Notes under the pieces: model-generated | Told to the model about the DNA's origin: nothing | Database searches by the model: none | The model's input: only the letters and a program-made list of their open reading frames with translations | Shown: piece after piece, positions 16,724 to 25,389 of the stretch | Layout of the letters: the number at the start of each line of letters is the position of its first letter | Position numbering within the stretch: position 1 is the first letter of the stretch | Made by a program: the position numbers and the translations under genes | Origin: Bradyrhizobium macuxiense | GTDB lineage: Bacteria; Pseudomonadota; Alphaproteobacteria; Rhizobiales; Xanthobacteraceae | Length of the DNA: 53,010 nt | Assembly: GCF_001542415.1 (NCBI RefSeq) | Contig: NZ_LNCU01000034.1 | Location: forward strand, 97,673-150,682 | Direction: 5' to 3'

Positions 16724-17323
16724 ATGGCCAAGGTTCTCGTGCTCTATTATTCCGCTTACGGTCACATCGAAGCGATGGCGAATGCCGTCGCACAGGGCGC
16801 CCGCGAAGCCGGCGCCACCGTCGACATCAAGCGCGTGCCCGAGCTGGTGCCGGCCGAGGTCGCCAAGGCGTCGCACTACAAGCTCGACCAGGCCGCGCCG
16901 GTCGCGAAGATCGACGACCTCACCAACTACGACGCCATCGTCGTCGGCACCGGCACCCGCTTCGGCCGCTTGTCCTCGCAGATGGCCAACTTCCTCGACC
17001 AGGCCGGCGGCCTGTGGGCCAAGGGCGCGCTGCACGGCAAGGTCGGCGGCGCATTCACCTCGACCGCGACCCAGCATGGCGGCCAGGAGACCACACTGTT
17101 CTCGATCATCACCAACTTGCTGCATTTCGGCATGACCGTCGTCGGCCTCAACTACGGCTTCGCCGGCCAGATGAAGCTCGATGAAGTCACCGGCGGCGCA
17201 CCCTACGGCGCCACCACGATTACCGGCGGCGACGGCAGCCGCCAGCCCAGCGAGAACGAGCTCGCCGGCGCGCGCTATCAGGGACGCGTAATCGCAGAGA
17301 CGGCCAGGAAGCTGCATGGCTAA
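16724..17323 (+). CDS. wrbA: NAD(P)H:quinone oxidoreductase WrbA
   Basis: 199 residues, the normal WrbA length. It starts with the flavodoxin-like FMN site [37 protein letters not shown] and LNYGFAGQ are typical WrbA segments. It is a tetrameric FMN enzyme making two-electron reductions of quinones, protecting from redox cycling. AAAGGAGG lies just upstream of ATG 16724. It follows pirin, with the palindromic element in the gap. Confidence 0.95.
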   Translation: MAKVLVLYYSAYGHIEAMANAVAQGAREAGATVDIKRVPELVPAEVAKASHYKLDQAAPVAKIDDLTNYDAIVVGTGTRFGRLSSQMANFLDQAGGLWAKGALHGKVGGAFTSTATQHGGQETTLFSIITNLLHFGMTVVGLNYGFAGQMKLDEVTGGAPYGATTITGGDGSRQPSENELAGARYQGRVIAETARKLHG

Positions 17324-17368
17324 ACCCCGAGCCAGCTAGATGGCTTGTCCAACATAGGGGCAATTGCC

Positions 17369-17393
17369 GGAGCGCGATCACTGATCGCGCTCC
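17369..17393. terminator. Perfect 12-bp hairpin between wrbA and aminotransferase
   Basis: 17369-17380 pairs perfectly with 17382-17393 around one central base (the actual loop would open a few pairs). It lies between two convergent genes and probably ends both transcripts. There is no T-tract. Confidence 0.6.
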
Positions 17394-17466
17394 TGTCACG
17401 AGAGGACACACGAGCGACAGAGCCGGTCGCTCCGCGAACCATGCAGACCCTTCGTCTGAGATCTAC

Positions 17467-18690
17467 TCAAAGCACCGACACGATGGCCTTCGCCAGATCG
17501 TCGAGCCGGTCTTCCGGCAGGCCGGCCACATTGATGCGGCTGTCGCCGACCATATAGACGGCGTGCTCGTCGCGAAGACGGCTGATCTGCGCCTCGGTGA
17601 GGCCGAGACGCGAGAACATGCCGCGATGCTCGGCGATGAAATCGAAGCGATCGGAATTGGATTGGCGGCGCAACGCGTCGGCAAAGGCGACTCGCAACCG
17701 AAGCATGCGCTGACGCATGTCCTCGAGCTCGGCTTCCCACTCGGAACGCAAGGCCGGGTCGTCGAGCACGATGCGGACGGCTGCCGCGCCATGGTCCGGC
17801 GGCATCGAATAAAGCGCGCGAGCGGCGGCGAGCATATGGCTCATGGCGATGTCGGCCTGCGTCGCATTCCTGGCCACCACCATCGCGGTACCGACCCGGT
17901 CGCGATAGACCGCGAAATTCTTCGAGCAGCTCGACGCCACGACCATTTCCGGCGCGTTGGCTGCAACGATGCGCAGGCCTTCCGCGTCGGCGTCGAGCCC
18001 GTCACCGAATCCCTGATAGGCGATATCGATGAAAGGCAGCAAACCTCTTTCAACCAGCAGTGCCGCGACCCGTTGCCACTGCGCAATCGTCAGGTTCGCG
18101 CCGGTCGGATTGTGACAGCATCCGTGCAGCAGAACGATGTCGCCCGACTCGGCCTTCGCCAGATCGGCGAGCATACCCTCAAAATTCACCGTTCCGCTGG
18201 CCGCGTCGAAATACGCATACTCGGCAGTTTGCATCCCGGCACCGCGCATGGTCGGCACGTGATTGGGCCATGTCGGACGAGAGACCCAGATGGTAGCATC
18301 CGGCCTGGTCCGGCGGAGCAGCTCGGCGATCAGCCGCAAGGCACCGGACCCACCCGGCGCCTGCGCGACGCGCACACGCGACGTCTCGACACTGTTACCG
18401 AATACCAGCCTGAGCATTGCGGCGTTGAAACCCACGTCGCCGGCAAGACCCAGATACGTCTTGGTGTCCTGCTCGCGCAGCAGACGCTCTTCCGCCTTCC
18501 GCACGGCGCGCATCACCGGCGTCTTGCCGTCGCGGTCCTTGTAGACGCCGACGCCGAGATCAACTTTGTTGGCACGCGTATCCGCGCGGTAGAGGTCGAT
18601 GAGGGCGAGGATCTTGTCGGGCGGAGCAAGGTCGAGCTGTTCGAACATCTCTTCAAATCCAGATTTCCGGGATACTGCAGTCATAGGCAA
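17467..18690 (-). CDS. Aromatic/aspartate aminotransferase, class I PLP enzyme
   Basis: 407 residues of the AspC/TyrB subgroup. It has DLGVGVYKDRDGKTPVM near the N-terminus, LLHGCCHNPTGANLT, the ADFDIAYQG-like acidic site FIDIAYQGFGDG, the PLP lysine in SSCSKNF, and a substrate-binding Arg late in the protein. It transfers the amino group between an aromatic or acidic amino acid and 2-oxoglutarate. The start is ambiguous: ATG 18690 or 18684, or the internal Met before FEQLDLAPPDK at which family alignments usually begin. Confidence 0.88.
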   Translation of the reverse strand: MPMTAVSRKSGFEEMFEQLDLAPPDKILALIDLYRADTRANKVDLGVGVYKDRDGKTPVMRAVRKAEERLLREQDTKTYLGLAGDVGFNAAMLRLVFGNSVETSRVRVAQAPGGSGALRLIAELLRRTRPDATIWVSRPTWPNHVPTMRGAGMQTAEYAYFDAASGTVNFEGMLADLAKAESGDIVLLHGCCHNPTGANLTIAQWQRVAALLVERGLLPFIDIAYQGFGDGLDADAEGLRIVAANAPEMVVASSCSKNFAVYRDRVGTAMVVARNATQADIAMSHMLAAARALYSMPPDHGAAAVRIVLDDPALRSEWEAELEDMRQRMLRLRVAFADALRRQSNSDRFDFIAEHRGMFSRLGLTEAQISRLRDEHAVYMVGDSRINVAGLPEDRLDDLAKAIVSVL

Positions 18691-18773
18691 ATGGCGCAGC
18701 CAACACCAGCGCTTTCAGCCTCCGCACGGCAATGCTAGGCTGAATCTCCTGTCCAGCGCCCAAGAGGTTTGGC

Positions 18774-19721
18774 ATGAACCACGCTCCCAAGACCCGCTGG
18801 CCGGAACTGCCGACCGCTGCATGGCGCGACACCGCCGCCACGCTTCAGCTCTGGACCCAGATCGCCGGCAAGATCCGGCTGGCGAAATCGCCTTGGCTCA
18901 ATCATTCCTGGCACGTCACGCTCTATGTCACCACGCGCGGACTGACGACCTCGCCGATCCCGGACGGCGACCGCACCTTCCAGATCGACTTCGACTTCAT
19001 TGATCACGTTCTCCTGATGTCGACCAGCGACGGCACCGAGCGGCAATTCGCGCTGTCCGGGCAGTCGGTCGCGAGCTTCTACGCCGGGATCATGGCGGGG
19101 CTGAAGGAGCTCGGCATCGACGTCGCCATCGACGAGATGCCGAATGAAGTGCCCGACCCGATCCGCTTCTCGGAGGACACGCAGCACGCTTCCTACGATG
19201 CGGATGCCGTACGCCGCTTTCACCAGATCCTCGTCAACTGCGACCGGGTGTTCAAGCAGTTCCGCACCAGCTTTGTCGGCAAGGCGAGCCCGGTGCATTT
19301 CTTCTGGGGCAGCTTCGACCTTGCGGTCACGCGCTTCTCCGGCAGGACAGCGCCGCAGCATCCAGGCGGCGTGCCGCATTTGCCCGACGACGTCGCGCAG
19401 GAAGCCTATTCACACGAGGTGAGCAGCGCCGGCTTCTGGCCGGGCGGTGGTGCGATCGACTATCCTGCGTTCTATTCCTACGCCTATCCCGAGCCTGCGG
19501 GCTATCGCAGCGCGCAGGTCCGCCCCGACGCGGCGTTCCTCAGCGAGGCGCTCGGCGAGTTCATCCTGCCCTATGACGCCGTGCGCACGGCCGCCGATCC
19601 CGACCGGGCGCTGCTCGATTTCCTGCAATCGAGCTATGAGGCCGCGGCAGTCAACGCCAATTGGGACCGCGATGCGCTCGAATGCACACCGGGCCGGCCC
19701 GGCACGGTCAGGCCGATCTAG
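18774..19721 (+). CDS. DUF5996-family protein
   Basis: 315 residues. It matches what I know of DUF5996: an early WPELPTAAWRDTAATLQLWTQ, the NHSWHVTLYVTTRGLTT segment, HFFWGSFDLAVTRFSGR in the middle and a C-terminal FLQSSYEAAA. It has no signal or membrane segment. The function of the family is not established. AAGAGG lies upstream of ATG 18774. It is divergent from the aminotransferase. Confidence 0.85.
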   Translation: MNHAPKTRWPELPTAAWRDTAATLQLWTQIAGKIRLAKSPWLNHSWHVTLYVTTRGLTTSPIPDGDRTFQIDFDFIDHVLLMSTSDGTERQFALSGQSVASFYAGIMAGLKELGIDVAIDEMPNEVPDPIRFSEDTQHASYDADAVRRFHQILVNCDRVFKQFRTSFVGKASPVHFFWGSFDLAVTRFSGRTAPQHPGGVPHLPDDVAQEAYSHEVSSAGFWPGGGAIDYPAFYSYAYPEPAGYRSAQVRPDAAFLSEALGEFILPYDAVRTAADPDRALLDFLQSSYEAAAVNANWDRDALECTPGRPGTVRPI

Positions 19722-19748
19722 CGCCGGCGTGATGCGACGTCGCGCAGC

Positions 19749-19953
19749 TCAATCCTCGACGTCGGAAGCCGCAGCGAAAGCGCGATACCACGACGCATAC
19801 CATCGCGGATGCTGGAACGCGGTCGGCGGATCGAACGGCCCCAGCGGGTCAAAGCCCGCGTCCAATCCGACATCAACTCGACGCGGAAGCCGATTGCGCG
19901 AGCGAATGTCCGCACGCCAAGCTTTCCAACCGTCGTTGTCAACATTGTCATTT
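19749..19953 (-). pseudogene. Protein-like small frame lacking a usable start (possible frameshift)
   Basis: The minus strand after the cupin-like gene carries a frame ending at TGA 19751-19749. Its translation looks like real protein: W-rich, balanced, with FDPLGPFDPPTAFQHP and RWYASWYRAFAAASDVED. Its upstream part has no ATG or GTG. The only in-frame TTG gives 38 residues. The ATG overlapping the upstream stop (19953-19951, ATGA) leads into a different, Arg/Ser-rich frame. One base lost or gained next to that ATG would restore a ~67-residue gene coupled to the cupin gene. This could be a true frameshift, a sequencing error or a non-standard start. Confidence 0.4.
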
Positions 19954-20928
19954 CCAGAACCTGCTGTCCGACGCGACCTCCGAAGCCGCCTTTGACGTCG
20001 CCTTGAGCAGATCGGCGACCGTACCGGTATCGGCCTCGTCGAGACGGAATTCGATCGGACAACGCGCAGCGCGCTCGCGTTTCACCCATTTGCTGTCACG
20101 CAGCAGCCTCTGCGTGACGCGCTTTGCGAAGAACGCGGGCCCACGCAGCCTGTCGCTCTTCGGCGTGTAACCGAAGCGATGGCGCAACATCCCATTGGCG
20201 AGATGGAGAGCCTGGGCGCGCCTGACGGCATCATTCACGTAGGACACCGTCATCGAGACATTCAGGGTGCAGAGATTCTCGACGCGATGCGGCGCGTTGA
20301 GCGGCCAGCTCAGCATCTGGCCAGGCTCGAGATCGATCACCTTGGCATGCTCGTCGTACCAGTCGGCGTAGGGGATATCGACCTCGGACTGGAACAGCGC
20401 ACAGTCCTCGAGATGCTCCGGGCGGATGAAGGGCGGCGTATTTGGATAGACGTATACACGCTTGCGTCCCGCGATCTGGATCAGCCCCTGCCCCGGCAGA
20501 TCGACATGGTAGTAGACCTGCGCGTCCGGCGACGAGATCAGGATGCCGGCCTGGTGGGTCGGCGCCTCGAAGCCGGGGACCTTGGCCGCCACCTCGGCGA
20601 ACATTTGATCGATCATGTCGTGGTAACGGCGATCGATCGAGGAGACCTCGCGCAGGTTCAGCCACAGACCTCCGCGCGAGATCGCCTCGATCACCTCGCG
20701 GCCGCTGAGCTTGCCGATGTCGCCGTCGCGCCAGATGCGGCTCGATCCCTGGGCGCCGGTCCTGACCAGGCTGTAATGCTCGCGCGGATAGGTTTCGATC
20801 AGCCTGGCGAGATCATCCAGCGAGAACGCCGGCTGCCGATGCAAGCTGTGCTCCAGCCGGATCGTCTGATGGCCCCAGAGCTCGGAATGGGTCTCATCCC
20901 AGCTCGTGAAAAGCCTGTCGGTCGTCAT
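19948..20928 (-). CDS. Cupin/JmjC-like protein, copy with intact HxD...H
   Basis: 326 residues. A double-stranded beta-helix core carries His141 and Asp143 (YYHVDLPGQG) and distal His214 (LNAPHRVEN), the HxD...H arrangement of Fe(II)/2-oxoglutarate oxygenases and JmjC-like cupins. GRKRVYVYPNTPPFIRPEH lies between. ATG 20928 is chosen over 20955 because it aligns with the paralogue's start and the upstream CAGGGCGCGACA context matches the paralogue's CAGGAGCGCGACG. It lies 39 bases downstream of that paralogue. It could be a hydroxylase acting on an amino acid or sugar; nothing in the sequence fixes the substrate. Confidence 0.82.
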   Translation of the reverse strand: MTTDRLFTSWDETHSELWGHQTIRLEHSLHRQPAFSLDDLARLIETYPREHYSLVRTGAQGSSRIWRDGDIGKLSGREVIEAISRGGLWLNLREVSSIDRRYHDMIDQMFAEVAAKVPGFEAPTHQAGILISSPDAQVYYHVDLPGQGLIQIAGRKRVYVYPNTPPFIRPEHLEDCALFQSEVDIPYADWYDEHAKVIDLEPGQMLSWPLNAPHRVENLCTLNVSMTVSYVNDAVRRAQALHLANGMLRHRFGYTPKSDRLRGPAFFAKRVTQRLLRDSKWVKRERAARCPIEFRLDEADTGTVADLLKATSKAASEVASDSRFWK

Positions 20929-20967
20929 TGTCGCGCCCTGTTCACGTTGCGCCATTTCACTTCATTC

Positions 20968-21915
20968 CTATGCCGGCTCGAACGCCGCCTTGCACAGATC
21001 GACGATGCTGCCGAGATCGGACTCGTCGAGACGGAAGTCGATCGGGCTGCGCACCACGCGCTCGTGTTTCACCGACTTGCCGTCGCGCAACAGCTTCTGC
21101 ATCGCCTGCTTGGCGAAGAAGATCGGACCACGGGTGCTGCGGCTTCGCGGCTTGTAGCCGAAGCGATGACGCAACATGCCGTTGGCGAGGTGCAGGACCT
21201 GGGAGCGGCGGATGTCGTCGTTCGCATAGGACACCGTCATCGCGACGTTGACGCTGTCGAGATTCTCGACGCGGTGCGGCGCATTCAGCGGCCAGTTCAG
21301 CATCTGGCCGGGCTCGAGATCGATCACCTGCGCGTGCCAGTCGTACCAGGCCTCATAAGGGATATCGATCTCGACATCGAACAGCGCGATGTTTTCCAGA
21401 TGCTCGGGCCGCAGGAACGGCGCCGTGTTCGGATAGACATAGACACGCTTGCGGCCGGCGATCTGGATCAGGCCCTGCCCCGGCAGATCGGCGCGGTAAC
21501 GGGCCTGCACGTCCGGCGATGAGATGAGAATGTCGGCAAGGTACGTCGGCACCTCGAACTTTGGAATCCGTGCCGCGATCTCGGCGAACATCCGATCGAC
21601 CATCTCGCGGTAGCGGTGATCGATCGCGGTCACATTGCGCATGTTCAGCCACAGGCCGCCGCGCGCGATCGCCTCGATCACCTGGGCGCCGCTGAGCCTG
21701 CCGATCTCGCCCTCGCGGGAGACGCGGCGCGCCCCATTGGCGCCGGTCTTGACCAGGCTGTAATGCTCGCGCGGATAGGTTTCGATCAACCGGGCGAGGT
21801 CGTCGACCTCGAATGCCGGCAGCCTGTGCATGCTGTGCTCCAGCCGGATCGGCCGGTGGCTCCAAAGCTTGCAGTGGCTGTCGTCCCACTCCGTAAAGAT
21901 ACTGCCTGTCGTCAT
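20968..21915 (-). CDS. Cupin/JmjC-like paralogue with His141 replaced by Arg
   Basis: 315 residues, clearly homologous to the next gene along its whole length (ARLIETYPREHYSL, SRGGLWLN/ARGGLWLN and NAPHRVEN segments). The metal motif HxD is RAD here (Arg141, Asp143) while the distal His214 is kept, so iron binding is probably weakened or lost. This may be a regulatory or structural partner of the intact copy. ATG 21915 has AGGAG seven bases upstream. It is first in a two-gene minus-strand operon, divergent from the exopolysaccharide module. Confidence 0.82.
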   Translation of the reverse strand: MTTGSIFTEWDDSHCKLWSHRPIRLEHSMHRLPAFEVDDLARLIETYPREHYSLVKTGANGARRVSREGEIGRLSGAQVIEAIARGGLWLNMRNVTAIDHRYREMVDRMFAEIAARIPKFEVPTYLADILISSPDVQARYRADLPGQGLIQIAGRKRVYVYPNTAPFLRPEHLENIALFDVEIDIPYEAWYDWHAQVIDLEPGQMLNWPLNAPHRVENLDSVNVAMTVSYANDDIRRSQVLHLANGMLRHRFGYKPRSRSTRGPIFFAKQAMQKLLRDGKSVKHERVVRSPIDFRLDESDLGSIVDLCKAAFEPA

Positions 21916-22119
21916 CGTCGCGCTCCTGCGGACTTGCGTCTTTTCGCTTCATCCGATGTCCCGTTCCGGGACGACCGGGCGGCGCTCAACAATGAGTGGC
22001 AAGAAAGGTACCGCTCCTACGCCAGATTGTATCGCGGCGGCGTAACCCCGGATTAACTATGAACATTTACGTTGCGGCGGGCCGACATGTGCTTGCCGGT
22101 CGGGTCAAGTTCAAAGCGT

Positions 22120-24222
22120 ATGACGGATAGTAACCAGGTAACCCGGTCGGCGACGGATCACGTGGCGAACGCACCCTCATGGGAAGCGCCTGACCGCATG
22201 CCGGTCACGGATCGCGGCGGCGCGCGCCCTGAATTCCGCAAAGCCGCGCTCACGATTCCCGGCGCTGTCGCGTTCTTTCGCAACAACGGCCTGCGCGTCG
22301 CGCTGCTGTCGCTTGCCTTGTTCGCGGCAGGCGTCGGCCTCCTGATGATGCTGCCGTTGCATTACGCCGCGACCGCGCTGGTCGTCGTCGATCCGCGCGA
22401 GCAGCGCGTCACCAACGATCAGGATGTCTTGCCGGGCATCGGCCAGGATGCCGCCGCGTTGCAAAGCCTGATCGAGATCGCCAAGTCGGACGGCTTCCTG
22501 CGGTCGGTGGTCGAGCAGCTCAACATCCGGAACGATCCGGATATCGCGGGCTCGGAAACCGATCCGGCCCGCATCCTGGACCGGTTTCGCAAGCGCCTCG
22601 ACATCTCCCGCCGCGGCCTGACCTACGTCATCGCCATGACGTTCGTCTCCAACTCGCCGGAGAAGTCCGCGCGCTATGCCAACGCGATCGCCCAGGCTTT
22701 CGTCGCAAGTCAGGCCAAGGATCGCACCATCGCGACCGACGACGCCGCCGACTGGCTCGGCGACCGCCTCAAGTCCCTGAGCAACAACCTGCGGGCGTCC
22801 GAGGATGCGGTGGCGCAGTTCAAGCACGACCACGCGATCGTGGATGCCGGCCGGGAGGGCACGACCCAGCAGCTGCGGATCGTCGAGCTGAACCGGCAGG
22901 TGGCAGCCGCGCGCCTGAAGACCGAGGAGGCCAAGACCCGCTACGAGCAGACGCAGCGCGATCTGAAGACCAATGTCGAAGCCCCGGTGAAGCAGGACCT
23001 GCTCACCGCGCTCCGCGCGCAGCGCGCCGCGCTCAACGACCAGATCGCGCAGCGGCGCGCGGTGCTGGGTGACCGGCATCCGGAGCTTGTCATTGCGCTC
23101 GGTCAGCTCGCCGAGTTGAACAAGCAAATCGAGGTCGAACGTCAACGCAACATCGCGACCGCGAAATCGGAATATGAGACGCTGCAGGACCAGCAGAAAA
23201 CGCTTGAGGACCAACTCAAGGCAGCGGAAGCGAAGGCCCTGACCGACGCGCAATCCCAGGTCAAGCTGCAGGAACTGCAGCGGAGCGCCGATGCCAACAA
23301 GAACATCTACGAGCAGTTCCTGGCGCGATACAAGGCAACGGACGAACAGCGGCTGCTGCAGAGTTCGCAGACCAAGATTGTTTCCGCCGCAAGCGCGCCG
23401 ACCCGCCCGACTCGCCCACCGCTCACCCTCCTGCTCGTCGCGATCGCCGTCGCCTCGACGCTGACGTCGACGGCCGCGGTTGCGACGCTGGAGGCGCGCA
23501 AGACAGTGCCGCCGGAGAAGACGCCGGAGCCGCCGCCCGCGAAGCCCGTCACGCCGCCGCGTGCGACGCTGCGGGACCTTCCGGTCTGGGCTCGCATCCC
23601 GGCCGCGACGCCGCGAGACGGCCGCATGACCGTCTGGCAGACGCCGATCGGCGGGCCCACTGACGCCGATATCCGACCCCACATGCAGCAGCTGCTCGAG
23701 CGAATCGCCGCGGTGCCCGGGCAGCGCGGCAAGATCGTCCTCGTGACATCGCGCCAACCGGGCGCCGGTGCTGACGCGATTGCACGTTCGCTCAACTTGT
23801 GCGCCGTCGACAAGGGAATGATGAGCGCCCTGATCCAGGTCCAGAATGACTCGGGTCTGGCGCGCAGCGCCGACGTGACGATCCAGAGCACCGCTCCGAG
23901 CGGCCCCCGTGCCTCGCGTGCAGCGCTGCACGCGGTCGGGCTGCTGCTTGGTGCCGGCCGCGATACGATGCCCGAGGACGAGGATATCCGTACCGAGTTC
24001 GCCCTGATCGTGGTCGATGCGCCGTCACTTGCGGAACAGCCTGAAGTCGCCTCGCTAACTCTCCATGCCGATCTGATCGTCCTGGTCGAGCCCGAGGGCG
24101 CCAGCGATACCGCGCTCCGTGGCACCATCGCGGCGCTCTCCGAGCGAACCTCGGTTACGATCGGCATCGTGATCAACCAGGCCGCTGCGCGTCCCGTTCC
24201 AGCAACAGCCGTCGCGAGTTGA
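22120..24222 (+). CDS. Wzz/GumC-type polysaccharide chain-length protein with degenerate BY-kinase domain
   Basis: About 700 residues from ATG 22120; in-frame ATG 22087 and TTG 22072 are also possible. It has TM1 near residues 55-75, a large periplasmic coiled-coil region (~100-400), a Pro-containing TM2 near 430-455, then a cytoplasmic P-loop-like domain (~520-690). The Walker A position reads SRQPGAGADAIARS, without the Lys, and Walker A' lacks the usual acidic motif, so phosphorylation activity is doubtful. There is no Tyr-rich C-terminal tail. It is an inner-membrane polysaccharide copolymerase by homology. The GH5 gene follows after six bases. Confidence 0.85.
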   Translation: MTDSNQVTRSATDHVANAPSWEAPDRMPVTDRGGARPEFRKAALTIPGAVAFFRNNGLRVALLSLALFAAGVGLLMMLPLHYAATALVVVDPREQRVTNDQDVLPGIGQDAAALQSLIEIAKSDGFLRSVVEQLNIRNDPDIAGSETDPARILDRFRKRLDISRRGLTYVIAMTFVSNSPEKSARYANAIAQAFVASQAKDRTIATDDAADWLGDRLKSLSNNLRASEDAVAQFKHDHAIVDAGREGTTQQLRIVELNRQVAAARLKTEEAKTRYEQTQRDLKTNVEAPVKQDLLTALRAQRAALNDQIAQRRAVLGDRHPELVIALGQLAELNKQIEVERQRNIATAKSEYETLQDQQKTLEDQLKAAEAKALTDAQSQVKLQELQRSADANKNIYEQFLARYKATDEQRLLQSSQTKIVSAASAPTRPTRPPLTLLLVAIAVASTLTSTAAVATLEARKTVPPEKTPEPPPAKPVTPPRATLRDLPVWARIPAATPRDGRMTVWQTPIGGPTDADIRPHMQQLLERIAAVPGQRGKIVLVTSRQPGAGADAIARSLNLCAVDKGMMSALIQVQNDSGLARSADVTIQSTAPSGPRASRAALHAVGLLLGAGRDTMPEDEDIRTEFALIVVDAPSLAEQPEVASLTLHADLIVLVEPEGASDTALRGTIAALSERTSVTIGIVINQAAARPVPATAVAS

Positions 24223-24228
24223 TCTCCG

Positions 24229-25335
24229 GTGGCCCGGCCATCGATCCTTGCCGTCGCCGCCACTGCAGCTCTTCTGCTGTCCGCCGCTGCACGGGCCTGT
24301 CCCACCCTGATCGACGGCGTACCCACCGACCGCATCAAGGCCCTGTCACGCGGCGTCAATGCCGATGGCTGGATTGCCGATCCGCGATCTGCACCGCCCC
24401 GCAGCCTCCTGCTCGAACTGCGCAAGGCGGGCATGACCCACATCCGGCTGCCGGTGCCCGCAGATGATGTCATGGCGCGTTTCGCGACCAGGCCGGATCG
24501 CGACCGGCGCCTGCATACGGTCGATGCCGCACTCAAGACCCTGCTCGCACTCGGCTATGCCGTATCGGTCGATCTGCATTCCGGCGAGCGCTTCAACGCG
24601 CTGCATAAGGACGATCCGCCCGCCGCGATGGCGGAAATGAAGGAAGCGTGGACCGGGCTCGCGCAGGTCATTCAGCACTATCCGGCCGATCGGGTGTTTG
24701 CCGAACTGCTGAACGAGCCGGAGGTCGGCGCGGCGCAGTGGCAGAGCGAAGTCGAACAGCTGGCCGCATTCGTTCGACGCCTGCTGCCGCAAACCACGCT
24801 GATCACGGGTCCGACCAACTGGCAGCGCGCGGATGCGTTGCCTGACTTCAAGCCACTCGGCGATCCGAACGTCGTCTATGCCATTCACTTCTATGATCCG
24901 ATGGTCTTCACCCATCAGGCACATTGGGATCCGGCCGAGCCGCTCCACGATATCACCGGCTTGCCCTATCCGATGCGCGCCGACGATCCGCGGGTTCAGC
25001 GATTGCAGGAGCACCTGGCTGATCTGAACGATCGCAAGGCCCTGGCGATGCTGGACAAGGCCATTCCGGACCGCGGCATCGACAAGTGGCTTGAGCCCGC
25101 CGCCGCCTGGCAGCAGCAATTTTCGCGTCCGATCATCATCAATGAATTCGGTGTGCTCAAGGCCGGGGCCCCGCGCGACAGCAGGCTGCGCTGGCTCGCC
25201 GGCGTCACGGCCTATGCCCGGCAGCATTGCTGGGGCTGGACCCATTGGGAGATGATGCAGGGCTTTGGCCTCGCCGACGCGATCTCGGGCAAGGCCGACC
25301 CCGATGTACTCAGGACGTTGCTGGGAACACGCTAG
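24229..25335 (+). CDS. Glycoside hydrolase family 5 (cellulase-type), secreted
   Basis: 368 residues starting with GTG six bases after the Wzz stop. It has a signal peptide (1-24, ending AARA), then a (beta/alpha)8 GH5 domain. The acid/base is Glu163 in LLNEPEV; the nucleophile is Glu306 in IINEFGV; HFYDP and the late WGWTHWEM belong to the fold. It cleaves beta-glycosidic bonds, probably in the periplasm. Its place inside the Wzz-Wzy module suggests that it trims or releases the locus's own exopolysaccharide rather than degrading plant polymer; this is inference. Confidence 0.88.
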   Translation: MARPSILAVAATAALLLSAAARACPTLIDGVPTDRIKALSRGVNADGWIADPRSAPPRSLLLELRKAGMTHIRLPVPADDVMARFATRPDRDRRLHTVDAALKTLLALGYAVSVDLHSGERFNALHKDDPPAAMAEMKEAWTGLAQVIQHYPADRVFAELLNEPEVGAAQWQSEVEQLAAFVRRLLPQTTLITGPTNWQRADALPDFKPLGDPNVVYAIHFYDPMVFTHQAHWDPAEPLHDITGLPYPMRADDPRVQRLQEHLADLNDRKALAMLDKAIPDRGIDKWLEPAAAWQQQFSRPIIINEFGVLKAGAPRDSRLRWLAGVTAYARQHCWGWTHWEMMQGFGLADAISGKADPDVLRTLLGTR

Positions 25336-25389
25336 GCGACATGGTTAACCAATTCTTACACATTGGGCGGCTAGATCGAACGCGCGGGT

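Noticed and set aside
20179..21522. A 447-codon plus-strand frame crossing both JmjC-like genes
   Set aside because: It spans two paralogous genes on the other strand and repeats itself because they are duplicates; composition is shadow-like.
22177..23931. A 584-codon minus-strand frame opposite the Wzz-type gene
   Set aside because: Leu/Arg/Gln-rich shadow with no recognisable domain; the plus strand has membrane helices and a coiled coil in the expected order.
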